Positions 29,296-37,914 are shown, counted from the first letter of the stretch. The stretch is DNA of 44,297 nucleotides from CAZVEV01 sp964625865 (GCA_964625865.1 CAZVEV010000013.1:1-44297); one strand, 5' to 3'. Notes: generated by a model not told the origin, from the sequence alone. Program-made: numbers and translations.

Positions 29296-30906
29296 TTATG
29301 GACCAACTTCTTCTTCCATATCTATCGCGAACGGCAGGCCCAGCCGCGTAACGTCCCTTATGTACGTCACGCGCGGCTTGCCGCCGGCGATGTCCACAAC
29401 GGCCTCAATCACACAGAACCGCCCGCTGGGCCAGCCAAAGCCCACGCACTGCACGTGGTACTGGTATCCACGCGCACACAGTTTCGGCGCGATGGCCCGG
29501 AACGTCTCGGCGTCGACCAGACCTTCGGTATACAGCCACGCCGTCGTCGCCCGCGCATCAGTCCGTTCTTCGTCCAGGAACTCGCCTGTCAGTTCCTGCC
29601 TGTCGGAGACGATCGCCTCGGCCAGTCCCACGTCGATGCCCGGTATCGCCATCAGCGCGTCAGCCGGCGCGGTGTTGACGTTGACCCGGCCGGGCAGGAC
29701 CCCGCGACCGCCGCTGGTAGCGGTGGTCAGCTTGTCCATCACCTTGGCCAGGTTCCCGCGATCGACGCCGGAATCTATCACCGTACCGGCGGCGTACTTC
29801 ACTCGCCTGCGGCTGGATCCGCGTCTGCGACGAGAGCTTCGACTACTACTTTCTTCGTACACAGTGCTCTTTAATCTGTAACGCATTTCGAGCAATTGGC
29901 TTGGGTGCACGAAGACATTCTGCTCGTCGCGGTACAGGCGGATGAACTCCTGCGTCTTTGAACCGAGGCCCGCCCTGGCTGCGGCGCTGGAGTCGAGGTT
30001 CAGGTTGTATCGCCCGCGGCCGTTCTTACTCACGTCTGGCCCGTAGCTTACGGCAACGGCGCAGCCTCGCAGGCCGCGATTGAGCTCGCCGTTTCCGTCG
30101 TCCGGCGGGAACACCTCGTCCTCGTCGTCCTCGTTGGGATCGAGCATGCCGTTGAAGTTCGCATCCTCGCCGTAGACGATCGTCCCGTCGAATCCCTTGA
30201 CCAGGAGCAGTTCCTCCAAGGTCGCCAGCGGCCCGTTCTTGACCACCCACGTCCGCCCCGCGGCCTCGTCGATCTGCTGCTCTTCGAGCCCTTCGTCCAT
30301 CGCCTCAGCGTCGGCGTCGCGGTAGTCGATCAGGCAGTGGGCCAGTTCGCGCGTCATGTTGGGCAGGCGAAGGAGCGTCTCTTCGTCGGCGAAGTTCAGG
30401 TTGATCCTCCCCCCCAGGTCGGTCAGGCCGTACCGGACGTCCTCGTCATCGAACTCGTTTGCGGCGAAGATCGTGAAGTACCACTCGTTGGTCCCGTCGT
30501 CGCAGACGAACTGACTGCGGAACAGGTCCTCGTTGTCGTACCACAGGACCGCATCGTGGGGGGTATCGGCGAGGATCATGAGGGCCTTCCGCAGCCCGCT
30601 GATTGCCGCCGCGTGGGCCTGGGCGGCATCGCCGGCCCCGCCGGCGGCGGTGGTTTCGGCCTGCATGCGAAACAGCAGGCTGGCAGCCACCATGGCCGCG
30701 AGCACCGCCGAAATGAGCACGGCGACGAGAATCGACCCGCGGCGGGCCCGCGATGATCGGGGGCCGTAAACAGCGGAGCGACCCGTCCGATGGATCGTAG
30801 GGCGTGCAACTCGTTGCACGCGGAACGAACAACCTATCCGTTCCGCGTGCAACAAGTTGCACGCCCTACGGTTGTGCCCCCTCGCGTTGTCCGCCCATCC
30901 GCTCAT
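29296..30906 (-). CDS. gspK: T2SS minor pseudopilin GspK with repeat-extended leader
   Basis: GspK caps the pseudopilus tip. The prepilin-type segment is RRGSILVAVLISAVLAAMVAA; the large C-terminal region has the T2SSK helix-hairpin signature GRVNVNTAPADALMAIPGI. An EF-hand-like loop (D-x-N-x-N-G-x-x-D-x-x-E) is encoded at 30130-30165. At 536 residues it is longer than usual (about 320). The start at 30906 overlaps the gspJ stop (ATGA) and has GGAGG nine bases upstream. Between start and cleavage site the leader is about 57 residues because a 73-bp palindromic repeat is translated in it. No ATG, GTG or TTG lies in frame between the repeat and the hydrophobic core. Confidence 0.85.
   Translation of the reverse strand: MSGWADNARGHNRRACNLLHAERIGCSFRVQRVARPTIHRTGRSAVYGPRSSRARRGSILVAVLISAVLAAMVAASLLFRMQAETTAAGGAGDAAQAHAAAISGLRKALMILADTPHDAVLWYDNEDLFRSQFVCDDGTNEWYFTIFAANEFDDEDVRYGLTDLGGRINLNFADEETLLRLPNMTRELAHCLIDYRDADAEAMDEGLEEQQIDEAAGRTWVVKNGPLATLEELLLVKGFDGTIVYGEDANFNGMLDPNEDDEDEVFPPDDGNGELNRGLRGCAVAVSYGPDVSKNGRGRYNLNLDSSAAARAGLGSKTQEFIRLYRDEQNVFVHPSQLLEMRYRLKSTVYEESSSRSSRRRRGSSRRRVKYAAGTVIDSGVDRGNLAKVMDKLTTATSGGRGVLPGRVNVNTAPADALMAIPGIDVGLAEAIVSDRQELTGEFLDEERTDARATTAWLYTEGLVDAETFRAIAPKLCARGYQYHVQCVGFGWPSGRFCVIEAVVDIAGGKPRVTYIRDVTRLGLPFAIDMEEEVGP
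30797..30869. repeat. 73-bp palindromic repeat, GTAGGGCGTGCAAC family (copy 2), inside gspK leader
   Basis: Same length and same end arms as copy 1 at 12212-12284; the inner pair GTTGCACGCG / CGCGTGCAAC is also kept. It lies within the gspK reading frame, coding roughly the residues RRACNLLHAERIGCSFRVQR of the leader. Confidence 0.85.
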
Positions 30907-31802
30907 CGTGAGGTCCCTCCGCCCAGGCCGCGGACGACCGTGCCGCGGCGGCCGGTGTCGGCGCTGGGGATGTAGATCACGCGACGGAAGATCTCGTACG
31001 GGTAGTCCTCGGGCTCGTAGTCTTCGGGCAGGGGCTGGAAGCCCAGCGTAATCTCGACGGCGGCCGGCATGTCCCCGCCGGCCCAGCTTTCGATCCAGTC
31101 GGCCCCTTCCCAGTAACGCACGTGCAGGAACTTGACATGGGGCGAGACGAGCACCCATTCGGTGTTCTCGTCTTCGTCCTCGACAACGTCTGTGACGATC
31201 ATCTCCTTCTTTCGTGAGCGTTCCAGGCCGATGATCTCGCCCGTCTCGCCATCGGCCAGACGCAGGCGATAGCCCACCAGTTCGAAATCGCCCGAGGCGA
31301 GAATGACCTGTTCGGCCTCGGTGGCGTCGACGTCGGCCCAGGCCGACGGGCCCGGAAGGGACACGGTGGGAAAGGCCACCTGCTCGGTATCGCCGTCCAT
31401 CCCGATGGTCGTCAGGCGGGACATCATGGTGATCACGTCGGACCCCTTGCCCGCCGCGCCGCCGCGATCCGCCCCGGCGGCGACGTCACTGATATCGCCC
31501 ACGCCGGCTCCGGGGCCGGCAAGGGCGTCGACGTCGATATCCTCCACGTCGATCTTGGGCGCGGCGAAGACCTTTGCCGCCCGCAGTTCGCGGGTCATGC
31601 GGTCCATCACGGCCCGGACGGCCGACAGGCGCTCGACCGTCGCGGTGATCTTGTCTCGCGTGTCGAGCGCCCCGGCGTAGAACGCGTAGACGCCGCCCAT
31701 CATCATCACGACGATAGTGATCGCCAGCACGATCTCCATCAGCGTCATGCCCCCCCGCCGTCTGGGCGGGCCGGACCGTCGGATGGGGCGCAGGGCGATC
31801 AT
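30903..31802 (-). CDS. gspJ: T2SS minor pseudopilin GspJ
   Basis: The 299-residue protein has a short basic leader and a classic prepilin site RRRGGMTLMEIVLAITIVV, with cleavage after Gly18 and Glu at position +5. The body (KFLHVRYWEGADWIESW, ITLGFQPLPEDYEP) fits GspJ, one of the tip pseudopilins with GspI and GspK. The start at 31802 overlaps the gspI stop (ATGA) and GAGG lies upstream. In contrast to its neighbours gspH, gspI and gspK, its leader is free of palindromic repeats. Confidence 0.85.
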   Translation of the reverse strand: MIALRPIRRSGPPRRRGGMTLMEIVLAITIVVMMMGGVYAFYAGALDTRDKITATVERLSAVRAVMDRMTRELRAAKVFAAPKIDVEDIDVDALAGPGAGVGDISDVAAGADRGGAAGKGSDVITMMSRLTTIGMDGDTEQVAFPTVSLPGPSAWADVDATEAEQVILASGDFELVGYRLRLADGETGEIIGLERSRKKEMIVTDVVEDEDENTEWVLVSPHVKFLHVRYWEGADWIESWAGGDMPAAVEITLGFQPLPEDYEPEDYPYEIFRRVIYIPSADTGRRGTVVRGLGGGTSR

Positions 31803-32335
31803 GGGGCGCCCTCGTCGATCTCGCCCTGGTCGTCCTGGGAGGTGTCGGGCACGAGAAACGTCAGGCGCCGCGTGCAGTTGCCCTCGATGTGCCTGATGAT
31901 GATCTCCACGCTCATCAGTACGGGCCCGTCGACGTCGATCACGTCGTCCATTTCGGCGGTGACGACCTCCCAGGTCCAGTCTTCGAAGGGTTCTTCGAAC
32001 TCGTAGGGCCCGTCGTCTTCGGCCGGCACGATGTCGAGCTGCATTTCGGACAGCAGGGTCACGGCAAGGTTGTCGGCGAGGGCCTGGCGGTGCATGCGGG
32101 AGACCGACCGGGCCGAGGCGCCGAAGCTGCTGCAGATCACCGCGGCGGCCGCCGCAAACAGCGAGAGGGCAAAGACCACCTCCAGCAGCGCAATGCCGCC
32201 ACGACGCGGGCGGTTGAGGTTTAGCGGGCGAGCTTGCTCGCCCGCTAAACACACAAGCAAAAGGGGTAAGCGAGCGAGCGAGAAGCACGCTCGCTCCGAA
32301 CCGCCACCTGTCGATCGTCGCGCCGTTGGAGGCAT
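31799..32335 (-). CDS. gspI: T2SS minor pseudopilin GspI with repeat-extended leader
   Basis: The 178-residue product has the prepilin segment RRGGIALLEVVFALSLFAAAAAV, cleaved after the second Gly, with Glu at +5, then a small C-terminal domain typical of GspI. The start at 32335 is firm: AGGAGG lies seven bases upstream and the ATG shares one base with the TGA of gspH. The leader is about 47 residues (family norm well under 20). Most of it is encoded by two palindromes (32219-32250 and 32273-32295) and includes a hydrophobic stretch LARLPLLLVCLA. Operon order gspH-gspI-gspJ supports the assignment. Confidence 0.8.
   Translation of the reverse strand: MPPTARRSTGGGSERACFSLARLPLLLVCLAGEQARPLNLNRPRRGGIALLEVVFALSLFAAAAAVICSSFGASARSVSRMHRQALADNLAVTLLSEMQLDIVPAEDDGPYEFEEPFEDWTWEVVTAEMDDVIDVDGPVLMSVEIIIRHIEGNCTRRLTFLVPDTSQDDQGEIDEGAP
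32219..32295. repeat. Two adjacent palindromes inside the gspI leader
   Basis: A near-perfect 32-bp palindrome (15-bp arms starting GTTTAGCGGGCGAGC, 2-bp centre) occupies 32219-32250. A second hairpin with arms AGCGAGCG/CGCTCGCT spans 32273-32295. Outer flanks CGGTT at 32211 and AACCG at about 32299 extend the symmetry. The whole is translated as part of the GspI leader. Confidence 0.75.
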
Positions 32336-33117
32336 CACAGGTCCTCCTCGGCGTCGGGGTCGTACGTGCCTTCGACAATCTCGTCGTGGTGGTCCTCGAG
32401 TTCGCTCTCGGTGACGATCAGTGCGGTGACGTTTCCGCTGTCGCCGTCGAGGCGGATCGCGGCACGCATCGACCTGTGGAGTTCGGGCGGGGCCAGCTCG
32501 ATCAGCACCGAGTCGCTCCATCCGTCGGGATAGAACGTGACGGCCTGGAGGGCTTCAGGATCGTCGTCATCGCCCCCGCCGGTCAGGCTGGTAATCGTGC
32601 GGTAGGCGCTGTGCCCGATGTGGCGGCTGCTCAGGACGCGCACGAGTTCGGTCGGCACGCTGGAGGCCCAGGTGGACATCGGATAGGGCACGAAATCTCC
32701 AGGGGCCGTCAGGTGCTCGGGCTCCCAGAGCACGCGCACGGGCGTCGGCAGGTCGGGGTCGAGGGCCCCCTCGGGCTCGCCGAACTCGACCCGCAGCCTG
32801 CGCTTTTCGTTCTGAGCTTCGGCGCGGGCCATCCGGAGGACGGTCTCGAACCGGTTGGCCGCTTCGAGGAACTCCCGGTGCGACCGGGACCGCCCCATGC
32901 CGCCCACGATCACGCCGGCCAACAACACCACCAGCGCCAGGACGAGCACGATTTCCATCAACGTCATGCCCGTCGCGCGGCCGCGGCCGAACGCGGGTGC
33001 CGCAGCCCACGGCACCGGCACCTTCCCAACGCGGCAAGATGCCGCTTCTACACGAGCGGCCCGACCGACTTGCCCGGACGAGAGATTATTCGTCTTCCGA
33101 CCAGCTCTTGATGTCAT
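32335..33117 (-). CDS. gspH: T2SS minor pseudopilin GspH
   Basis: The prepilin site RATGMTLMEIVLVLALVVLLAGV is followed by a GspH-type body (SHREFLEAANRFETVLRMARAEAQNEKRRLRVEFG). The product is about 260 residues from the ATG at 33117, which overlaps gspG by 32 nt but has only a weak Shine-Dalgarno sequence. A GTG at 33015, preceded by GGAAGG, would give an 18-residue leader instead. In both cases the leader codons include the palindrome at 32996-33016. The stop is one base into the gspI start. Confidence 0.75.
   Translation of the reverse strand: MTSRAGRKTNNLSSGQVGRAARVEAASCRVGKVPVPWAAAPAFGRGRATGMTLMEIVLVLALVVLLAGVIVGGMGRSRSHREFLEAANRFETVLRMARAEAQNEKRRLRVEFGEPEGALDPDLPTPVRVLWEPEHLTAPGDFVPYPMSTWASSVPTELVRVLSSRHIGHSAYRTITSLTGGGDDDDPEALQAVTFYPDGWSDSVLIELAPPELHRSMRAAIRLDGDSGNVTALIVTESELEDHHDEIVEGTYDPDAEEDL
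32995..33045. repeat. Two small palindromes in or just before the gspH leader
   Basis: GGTGCCGCAGCCCACGGCAC(C) at 32996-33016 is an imperfect palindrome of the same family as the element at 9705-9796. GCGGCAAGATGCCGC at 33031-33045 is a second palindrome. Depending on which gspH start is used, the second is in the leader or in the gap after gspG. Confidence 0.6.
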
Positions 33118-33538
33118 CGTCGGTCTCAGGCTCGCCGTCCGGGCCGGACGAGTAGACCCGCGGCGTCTGCCCACCGTCTTCGTCGTCGACCAGGTCATAG
33201 CTCAACTCGTTGCCCCACGGGTCGGTCGGAATCCTCTTGTTTTCCAGGAAGGGCCCGCCGCCGTCGCGCCACTTCTCGGCGTCCTTCTCCTCGTCGGGCA
33301 CGGTAATCAGGGCGTTGAGCCCCTCCTCGGCGTCGGGCCAATTCTTCATCGCCGTCTGGTACAGCTTGACGGCCTTCAGCGTGTCGGCGACCAGCAGCTT
33401 CGCCGCATTCTTGTCCGCCCCGGCCGAGATGCGGGTGTAGGCGACCACCGACACCGTGCCAAGAACCACCAGGATGCCGATAACCAGGAGGATTTCGATC
33501 AGGGTAAAGCCGCCACGTCTCGTCTGTGTCTTGTTCAT
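33086..33538 (-). CDS. gspG: T2SS major pseudopilin GspG
   Basis: The 150-residue protein is of typical GspG length. The leader is short (MNKTQTRRGG) and is followed by FTLIEILLVIGILVVLGTVSVVAY, the methylated-Phe N-terminal helix with Glu at +5. The C-terminal part has WGNELSY and SSGPDGEPETDDDIKSW, the calcium-binding loop region of GspG. It forms the pseudopilus shaft. AGGAAA precedes the ATG. Here the leader is short and free of repeats. Confidence 0.95.
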   Translation of the reverse strand: MNKTQTRRGGFTLIEILLVIGILVVLGTVSVVAYTRISAGADKNAAKLLVADTLKAVKLYQTAMKNWPDAEEGLNALITVPDEEKDAEKWRDGGGPFLENKRIPTDPWGNELSYDLVDDEDGGQTPRVYSSGPDGEPETDDDIKSWSEDE

Positions 33539-33579
33539 CTTTGTTTCCTATGTCCGTCTAAGACCTTTCGATTGTCGAT

Positions 33580-34770
33580 CTACCTTAACGTCTGGCTCAT
33601 CGTGAAGATCGGGTAAAGCAATCCGACCGCCACGAATCCGATCATTGTTGCGATAACCACCAGGATCAGCGGTTCGATGAGGCGGACGACGGCGTCGACC
33701 TGCCTGTTGGCGCGCCGCTCGACGGTGTCGGCAATCTGCACGAGCACCTTGTCCAGTTGGTTCGACTCCTCGGCCACCGCGATCATCTCGATGATCTCAA
33801 CGGGAAAAAACCTGCTGGTCCGCAGGGGTTCGACCAGTTGCTCGCCGGCTTCCACCCGCTCGGAGGCCGTCTCGATGCAGTCCGCCAGGGCCATGTTGCC
33901 CGCCGCGTCCTTGCTGATCCGCAGCGCCTGCAGGATCGGCACGCCGTTGCGGAGCATCGTGCCGAGGATGCGGCAAAACCGCGTGATGCACATCGTGCGG
34001 ATCACGTTGCCCACCCACGGGATGGCGATACGATACCGGTCCCAGACCCGCCGCCCGGAGTCGCTCCTGATCGCCATCCGCAGGCCCACCACAACCAGGA
34101 CCAGCCCCACGATCAGCAGCACGAGGTGATCGAGCAGGAGGTCGCTGAGGGCAAACAGGACCAGCGTGGGGGCCGGCAGGTCCGCGTTCTTGAAGAACGG
34201 TTTGAAGCGCGGCACGAGGATGACGAGGATGCAGACCATCGCGATCACGCCGATCGTCACCAGGACCACCGGGTAGACCATCGCGCCGCGGATCTTGCTG
34301 CGCATTTCGTCCTGGCGTTCGAGGTACTCGCCCAGGTTGGTCAGCACGTCTTCGAGGAACCCGCCGCGCTCGCCGGCGCGAATCATCGCCGCGTGGAGCG
34401 ACGTGAACGTCTCGGGGTGCTTGCCCATCGCGTCAGCCAGCGTCTCGCCCGCGGCGACGTCTTCGCGAACCTCGGCGAGGATGCGCGACAGCGCAGGGGT
34501 CTGTATCGCCCTGACCAGGGTCTCCAGCGCCCGGAGCATGGGCACGCCCGCGCGGAGCAGGTCCGCCAGTTGCCCGTACGCCACCGCCACGTCGCGCATC
34601 TTCACGCGCCTGCCGCGCGAGGCGGCGGCATCGGCGTGCGGTTCCACCGACACGGGAAACAGTTCGCGGTCGTCGAGCGTGCGGATGACGGCCGTCTCAT
34701 TGTCGGCCTGCATCAGCCCGCTGACTTCTTCACCTGAAGGCGACTTCGCGATGTATTGGTAAGTCGGCAA
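33580..34770 (-). CDS. gspF: T2SS inner-membrane platform protein GspF
   Basis: The 396-residue polytopic protein has two T2SSF domains, each with a conserved helix bundle (LADLLRAGVPMLRALETL near 70; FCRILGTMLRNGVPILQALRI near 265). There are three membrane segments: GAMVYPVVLVTIGVIAMVCI, LLLDHLVLLIVGLVLVVVGL and LILVVIATMIGFVAVGLLYP. The N-terminus (MPTYQYIAKSPSGEEVSG) is that of a GspF of normal length. It turns in the membrane with the GspE ATPase to extrude pseudopilin. 41 nt separate it from gspG. Confidence 0.95.
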   Translation of the reverse strand: MPTYQYIAKSPSGEEVSGLMQADNETAVIRTLDDRELFPVSVEPHADAAASRGRRVKMRDVAVAYGQLADLLRAGVPMLRALETLVRAIQTPALSRILAEVREDVAAGETLADAMGKHPETFTSLHAAMIRAGERGGFLEDVLTNLGEYLERQDEMRSKIRGAMVYPVVLVTIGVIAMVCILVILVPRFKPFFKNADLPAPTLVLFALSDLLLDHLVLLIVGLVLVVVGLRMAIRSDSGRRVWDRYRIAIPWVGNVIRTMCITRFCRILGTMLRNGVPILQALRISKDAAGNMALADCIETASERVEAGEQLVEPLRTSRFFPVEIIEMIAVAEESNQLDKVLVQIADTVERRANRQVDAVVRLIEPLILVVIATMIGFVAVGLLYPIFTMSQTLR

Positions 34771-34832
34771 AACGATATCCGTTTGTCGGTTGTCTTGGCG
34801 GCTGGGGCCGCTGGGCAGCCACTATTCCATCG

Positions 34833-36503
34833 TCAACCGTTGGTTGAACGCATGACTTCTTCGGGTGTGGTGATGCCTTCGCGGACTTTGCGCCAGCCGT
34901 CATGGCGGAGCAGGCGCAGGCCGGAATCGAGGGCCGCTCGCATCACCGCGCCGGACGACGCGCGGGCCATGATCTGCTCGCGGATGGGTTCGCTGGTGAC
35001 CATCAGTTCGAACAGCCCGGTCCGCCCGCGGTAGCCCGTGCCGCGACAGGCACGACACCCGGCGCCGTGGTACAGGACCTCGCCGTCGCCCAGTTCGAAA
35101 TCGCCGGGCAGCGACTCGCGATTCGGCTCGTAGGGTTCCTTGCAATCGGGGCAGATCGTCCGGACGAGGCGCTGGGCCATCGCGGCGGCCATCGTGCTAG
35201 TGACCAGGAACGGTTCGACGCCCATGTCAAGCAGCCGGGTGGCCGCCGAACAGGCGTCGTTGGTGTGCAGGGTCGAGAACACCAGGTGCCCGGTCAGGGC
35301 GGCCTGGATAGCGGCTTCGGCGGTCTCCAGGTCGCGGATCTCGCCGATCATGACCACGTCCGGATCGTGACGCAGTATCGCCCGCAGCCCGCGGGCAAAC
35401 GTCATGCCGATCTTCGGGTGCACCTGGATCTGGTTGATCCCGTCGAGATGGTATTCCACCGGGTCCTCGACGGTCAGGACCTTGATCTTGGGGCTGACGA
35501 TGGCCTGCAACGCCGCATACAGCGTCGTGGTCTTTCCGCACCCGGTCGGGCCCGTGACCAGGACAATCCCGTGCGGGCGGGCGATCAGGTCCTCGAAAAT
35601 GCCGAACGTATCGGTCATCATGCCCAGTTCGGGCAGGGTGAACAGCACGGTGGACTTGTCCAGCAGGCGCATCACGATGCCCTCGCCGAACAGCATGGGG
35701 ATCACGCTGACACGGACGTCGATCTGCTTGCCGCCGGCCTTCAGCTTGATCCGACCGTCCTGGGGCAGGCGCTTCTCGGCGATGTTCATGTTGGCCATGA
35801 TCTTGATGCGGCTGATGATGGCGGCCTGGAAGCGGGCGATCTGCGGCGGGACCGAGGCGTCCTGGAGCACACCGTCGATGCGGTAGCGAATGGACAGCCC
35901 GTTCTCGTACGGCTCGATATGGATATCGCTGGCCCGTTCGTGCAGGGCCTCCATGAAGACCTCGTTGACCAGCTTGATAACGCTGGCCTCCTGGGCCATC
36001 TCAAGCAGGTCGTCGTTTTCCCCGTCGCCGTCGGTGATCACCTCGATGTCGTCGGTGCTCATCATCTCGTCGAGCGTTTCCCCACCGACACCGTAGTGCG
36101 TCTTGATCACGCGCATGATGTCGGCCTCGGTGGCCAGCGCGGGGCGGACCTCCAGGCCCGTCAGCAGGCGAATCTCGTCCAGGGCGTACAGGTCAAACGG
36201 GTCGCAGGTGGCGACCGTCAGCGAGCCGTTGTCCCGGGCGACGGGGACCATGTGCTTTCGATAGACGAGTTTGGCCGGCAGGGCCCGCAGGGTGTCAACG
36301 TCAATCGTGACGCTGTCGAGGTCGACCATCGGCATGCCCATCTGCTCGCCGATGATCCGCAGGACGTCTTCCTCGCTGACGCACCCGAGGCGCACGAGTG
36401 CCCGGTCCAGGCGGATGCCCTCGGACTTCTTCAGGGCCAGCGCCTCGGCCAAGTGATCGGCCGTGATCAGACCCTTCTCCATCAATGCCTCTGCAATGCT
36501 CAT
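34833..36503 (-). CDS. gspE: T2SS assembly ATPase GspE
   Basis: The 556-residue secretion ATPase has an N-terminal GspE_N domain (1-140) and a hexamerising ATPase domain. Walker A is GPTGCGKT (318-325), the Asp box EDPVEY (346-351), Walker B VVMIGEIRD (383-391), and the His box TGHLVFSTLHTND. The C-subdomain has two Cys pairs, CPDC (451-454) and CRAC (483-486), which form the zinc-binding loop. I chose the start at 36503 (MSIAEALMEKG) because the homologous N-terminus begins there; an ATG 54 nt upstream gives an unlikely extension. It is the first gene of the operon. Confidence 0.95.
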   Translation of the reverse strand: MSIAEALMEKGLITADHLAEALALKKSEGIRLDRALVRLGCVSEEDVLRIIGEQMGMPMVDLDSVTIDVDTLRALPAKLVYRKHMVPVARDNGSLTVATCDPFDLYALDEIRLLTGLEVRPALATEADIMRVIKTHYGVGGETLDEMMSTDDIEVITDGDGENDDLLEMAQEASVIKLVNEVFMEALHERASDIHIEPYENGLSIRYRIDGVLQDASVPPQIARFQAAIISRIKIMANMNIAEKRLPQDGRIKLKAGGKQIDVRVSVIPMLFGEGIVMRLLDKSTVLFTLPELGMMTDTFGIFEDLIARPHGIVLVTGPTGCGKTTTLYAALQAIVSPKIKVLTVEDPVEYHLDGINQIQVHPKIGMTFARGLRAILRHDPDVVMIGEIRDLETAEAAIQAALTGHLVFSTLHTNDACSAATRLLDMGVEPFLVTSTMAAAMAQRLVRTICPDCKEPYEPNRESLPGDFELGDGEVLYHGAGCRACRGTGYRGRTGLFELMVTSEPIREQIMARASSGAVMRAALDSGLRLLRHDGWRKVREGITTPEEVMRSTNG

Positions 36504-36819
36504 TCTTCTTTCATCGCGCTTCGGCGTCCTCGACTTTAGCTGTCCCGTACTAAACACAACGCCGCCCGGCGCACGTTATTGCCCGATCCGGAGGCAAACT
36601 CCCGCCGGGCAGACACACGTCGAGGCAGACCGCGGGACCGTATACTCTTATAAACGCTCGGCGCGCGGGGGCGGTTACTGTTTTTCGGAGATTCCCGGGA
36701 GCAAAAAAAAACCGCACTCCTGCAATATCCCGGGGTTTGACGCGTTGTTACACTAGTTGCAGGTTGTGCGCCGAGCCTTTGCTTTCGGCGCCGAGACCCC
36801 CAGAGAAAAGGATTGTCAG
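36504..36819. other. Divergent intergenic region between gspE and the EF-hand genes
   Basis: This 316-bp gap should hold the promoters of both the long secretion operon and the EF-hand genes. I see an AT-rich patch (TATACTCTTATAAA at 36641-36654) and an A-run in a CCCGGGAG...TCCCGGG context near 36700-36735, but no -35/-10 pair with standard spacing. No coding frame is convincing. Confidence 0.4.
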
Positions 36820-37914
36820 ATGACCAGAGCACTTCTCGTCGTCATGTGCGTTGCGTTGGCGGCCTCGGCGTGCATAGCCGCCGAAGAGGCCACCAAGGCC
36901 CAGCCCAAGTCCAACGCCTCGTCAACGGTCACCAAGGCCCCGCATTACAACCCGGTGGCCGAGCGGGCCAAATTCTTCACCGCGGCGGGCAAGGACAGCG
37001 AACTGGACGCCAAGGAGTTCGCCGTCGCCCAGGGCAAGCCCAACTCCTTCGTCCGCAAGACCGACACGTGGGACGCCCTGGTCAAGTTCGACAAGAACGG
37101 CAACAAGACGATCGACTGGTTCGAGGCCGACGCATACCGCCGCGGTCAACAGGCCAAGCCCAAGGCGACGATCACGACGATTGACGGCAAGCCGATCCAG
37201 CCGGACCAGAGGCCCGACAGCGGACGGGGCGGCGACGATCGCGGTCGCGGCCGGGGCGGATGGAAGCCGGACCCGGAGACCCTCAAGAAGTTCGACAAGA
37301 ACGGCAACGGCCAGATCGACGGCGAGGAGCGGCGCGCGTACTACGAAGCGAGGCGGGCCGAGTACCAGAAGCGCATGCTCGAGCAATACGACAAGAACAA
37401 GGACGGCAAGATCGACGACGACGAGCGCAAGGCCATGTACGAGGCCTACCGCGCACGACGGGCCGAAGAGCAGAAGAAGAGGCACTTCGAGCGATTCGAC
37501 GCCGACAAGGACGGCAAGCTGAACGCCGAAGAGCAGGCCGCCCTGGAAAAGCACGAGGCCGAGCACAGGGAGCGGGACGCGAGGGAACAGGCCCAGCGCG
37601 AGAAGCGGCGGGCCGAGTTCATGAAGATCCACGACAAGGACGGCGATGGCGAGTTGTCCGAGAAAGAGCGCGAGGGCATTCGCGAGTATTACCGCAAGCG
37701 CATGGAAGAGCGTCGCGCCGAGGCGCTCAAGAAGTACGACAAGGACGGCGACGGCAAGCTCAGCGATGAAGAGCGTCGTGAGATGTATCGCGCGTTCCGG
37801 TCACGTCGTGGCCGCGGGCGCGGGCCGGGCGGACCCGGCGGGCCCAGACCGGGCGGACCCAGGCCCGAAGGCGGACCCCGACCCGACCGCGGACCCGGCG
37901 GACCGACGGTCTAG
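36820..37914 (+). CDS. Exported EF-hand protein with six calcium loops
   Basis: The 364-residue protein has a signal peptide ending near CIAAEE. The N-terminal module (YNPVAERAKFFTAAGKDSEL, WFEADAYRR) is shared with the next gene. Six loops fit the EF-hand pattern: DKNGNKTIDWFE, DKNGNGQIDGEE, DKNKDGKIDDDE, DADKDGKLNAEE, DKDGDGELSEKE and DKDGDGKLSDEE. They are separated by charged Arg/Glu-rich helices of about 30 residues. The C-terminus is a Gly/Pro/Arg-rich tail. AAAGGA lies ahead of the ATG at 36820. It probably binds several calcium ions outside the cytoplasm; partner unknown. A tandem paralogue follows. Confidence 0.85.
   Translation: MTRALLVVMCVALAASACIAAEEATKAQPKSNASSTVTKAPHYNPVAERAKFFTAAGKDSELDAKEFAVAQGKPNSFVRKTDTWDALVKFDKNGNKTIDWFEADAYRRGQQAKPKATITTIDGKPIQPDQRPDSGRGGDDRGRGRGGWKPDPETLKKFDKNGNGQIDGEERRAYYEARRAEYQKRMLEQYDKNKDGKIDDDERKAMYEAYRARRAEEQKKRHFERFDADKDGKLNAEEQAALEKHEAEHRERDAREQAQREKRRAEFMKIHDKDGDGELSEKEREGIREYYRKRMEERRAEALKKYDKDGDGKLSDEERREMYRAFRSRRGRGRGPGGPGGPRPGGPRPEGGPRPDRGPGGPTV

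Noticed and set aside
30903..32378. Long upstream extension of gspJ over gspI
   Set aside because: The ATGA overlap at 31802 and a canonical prepilin leader just after it define the true start; the extension is a frame-shifted reading of gspI.
34902..36539. A 545-codon open frame on the plus strand
   Set aside because: Antisense to gspE, whose Walker and zinc motifs are unmistakable.
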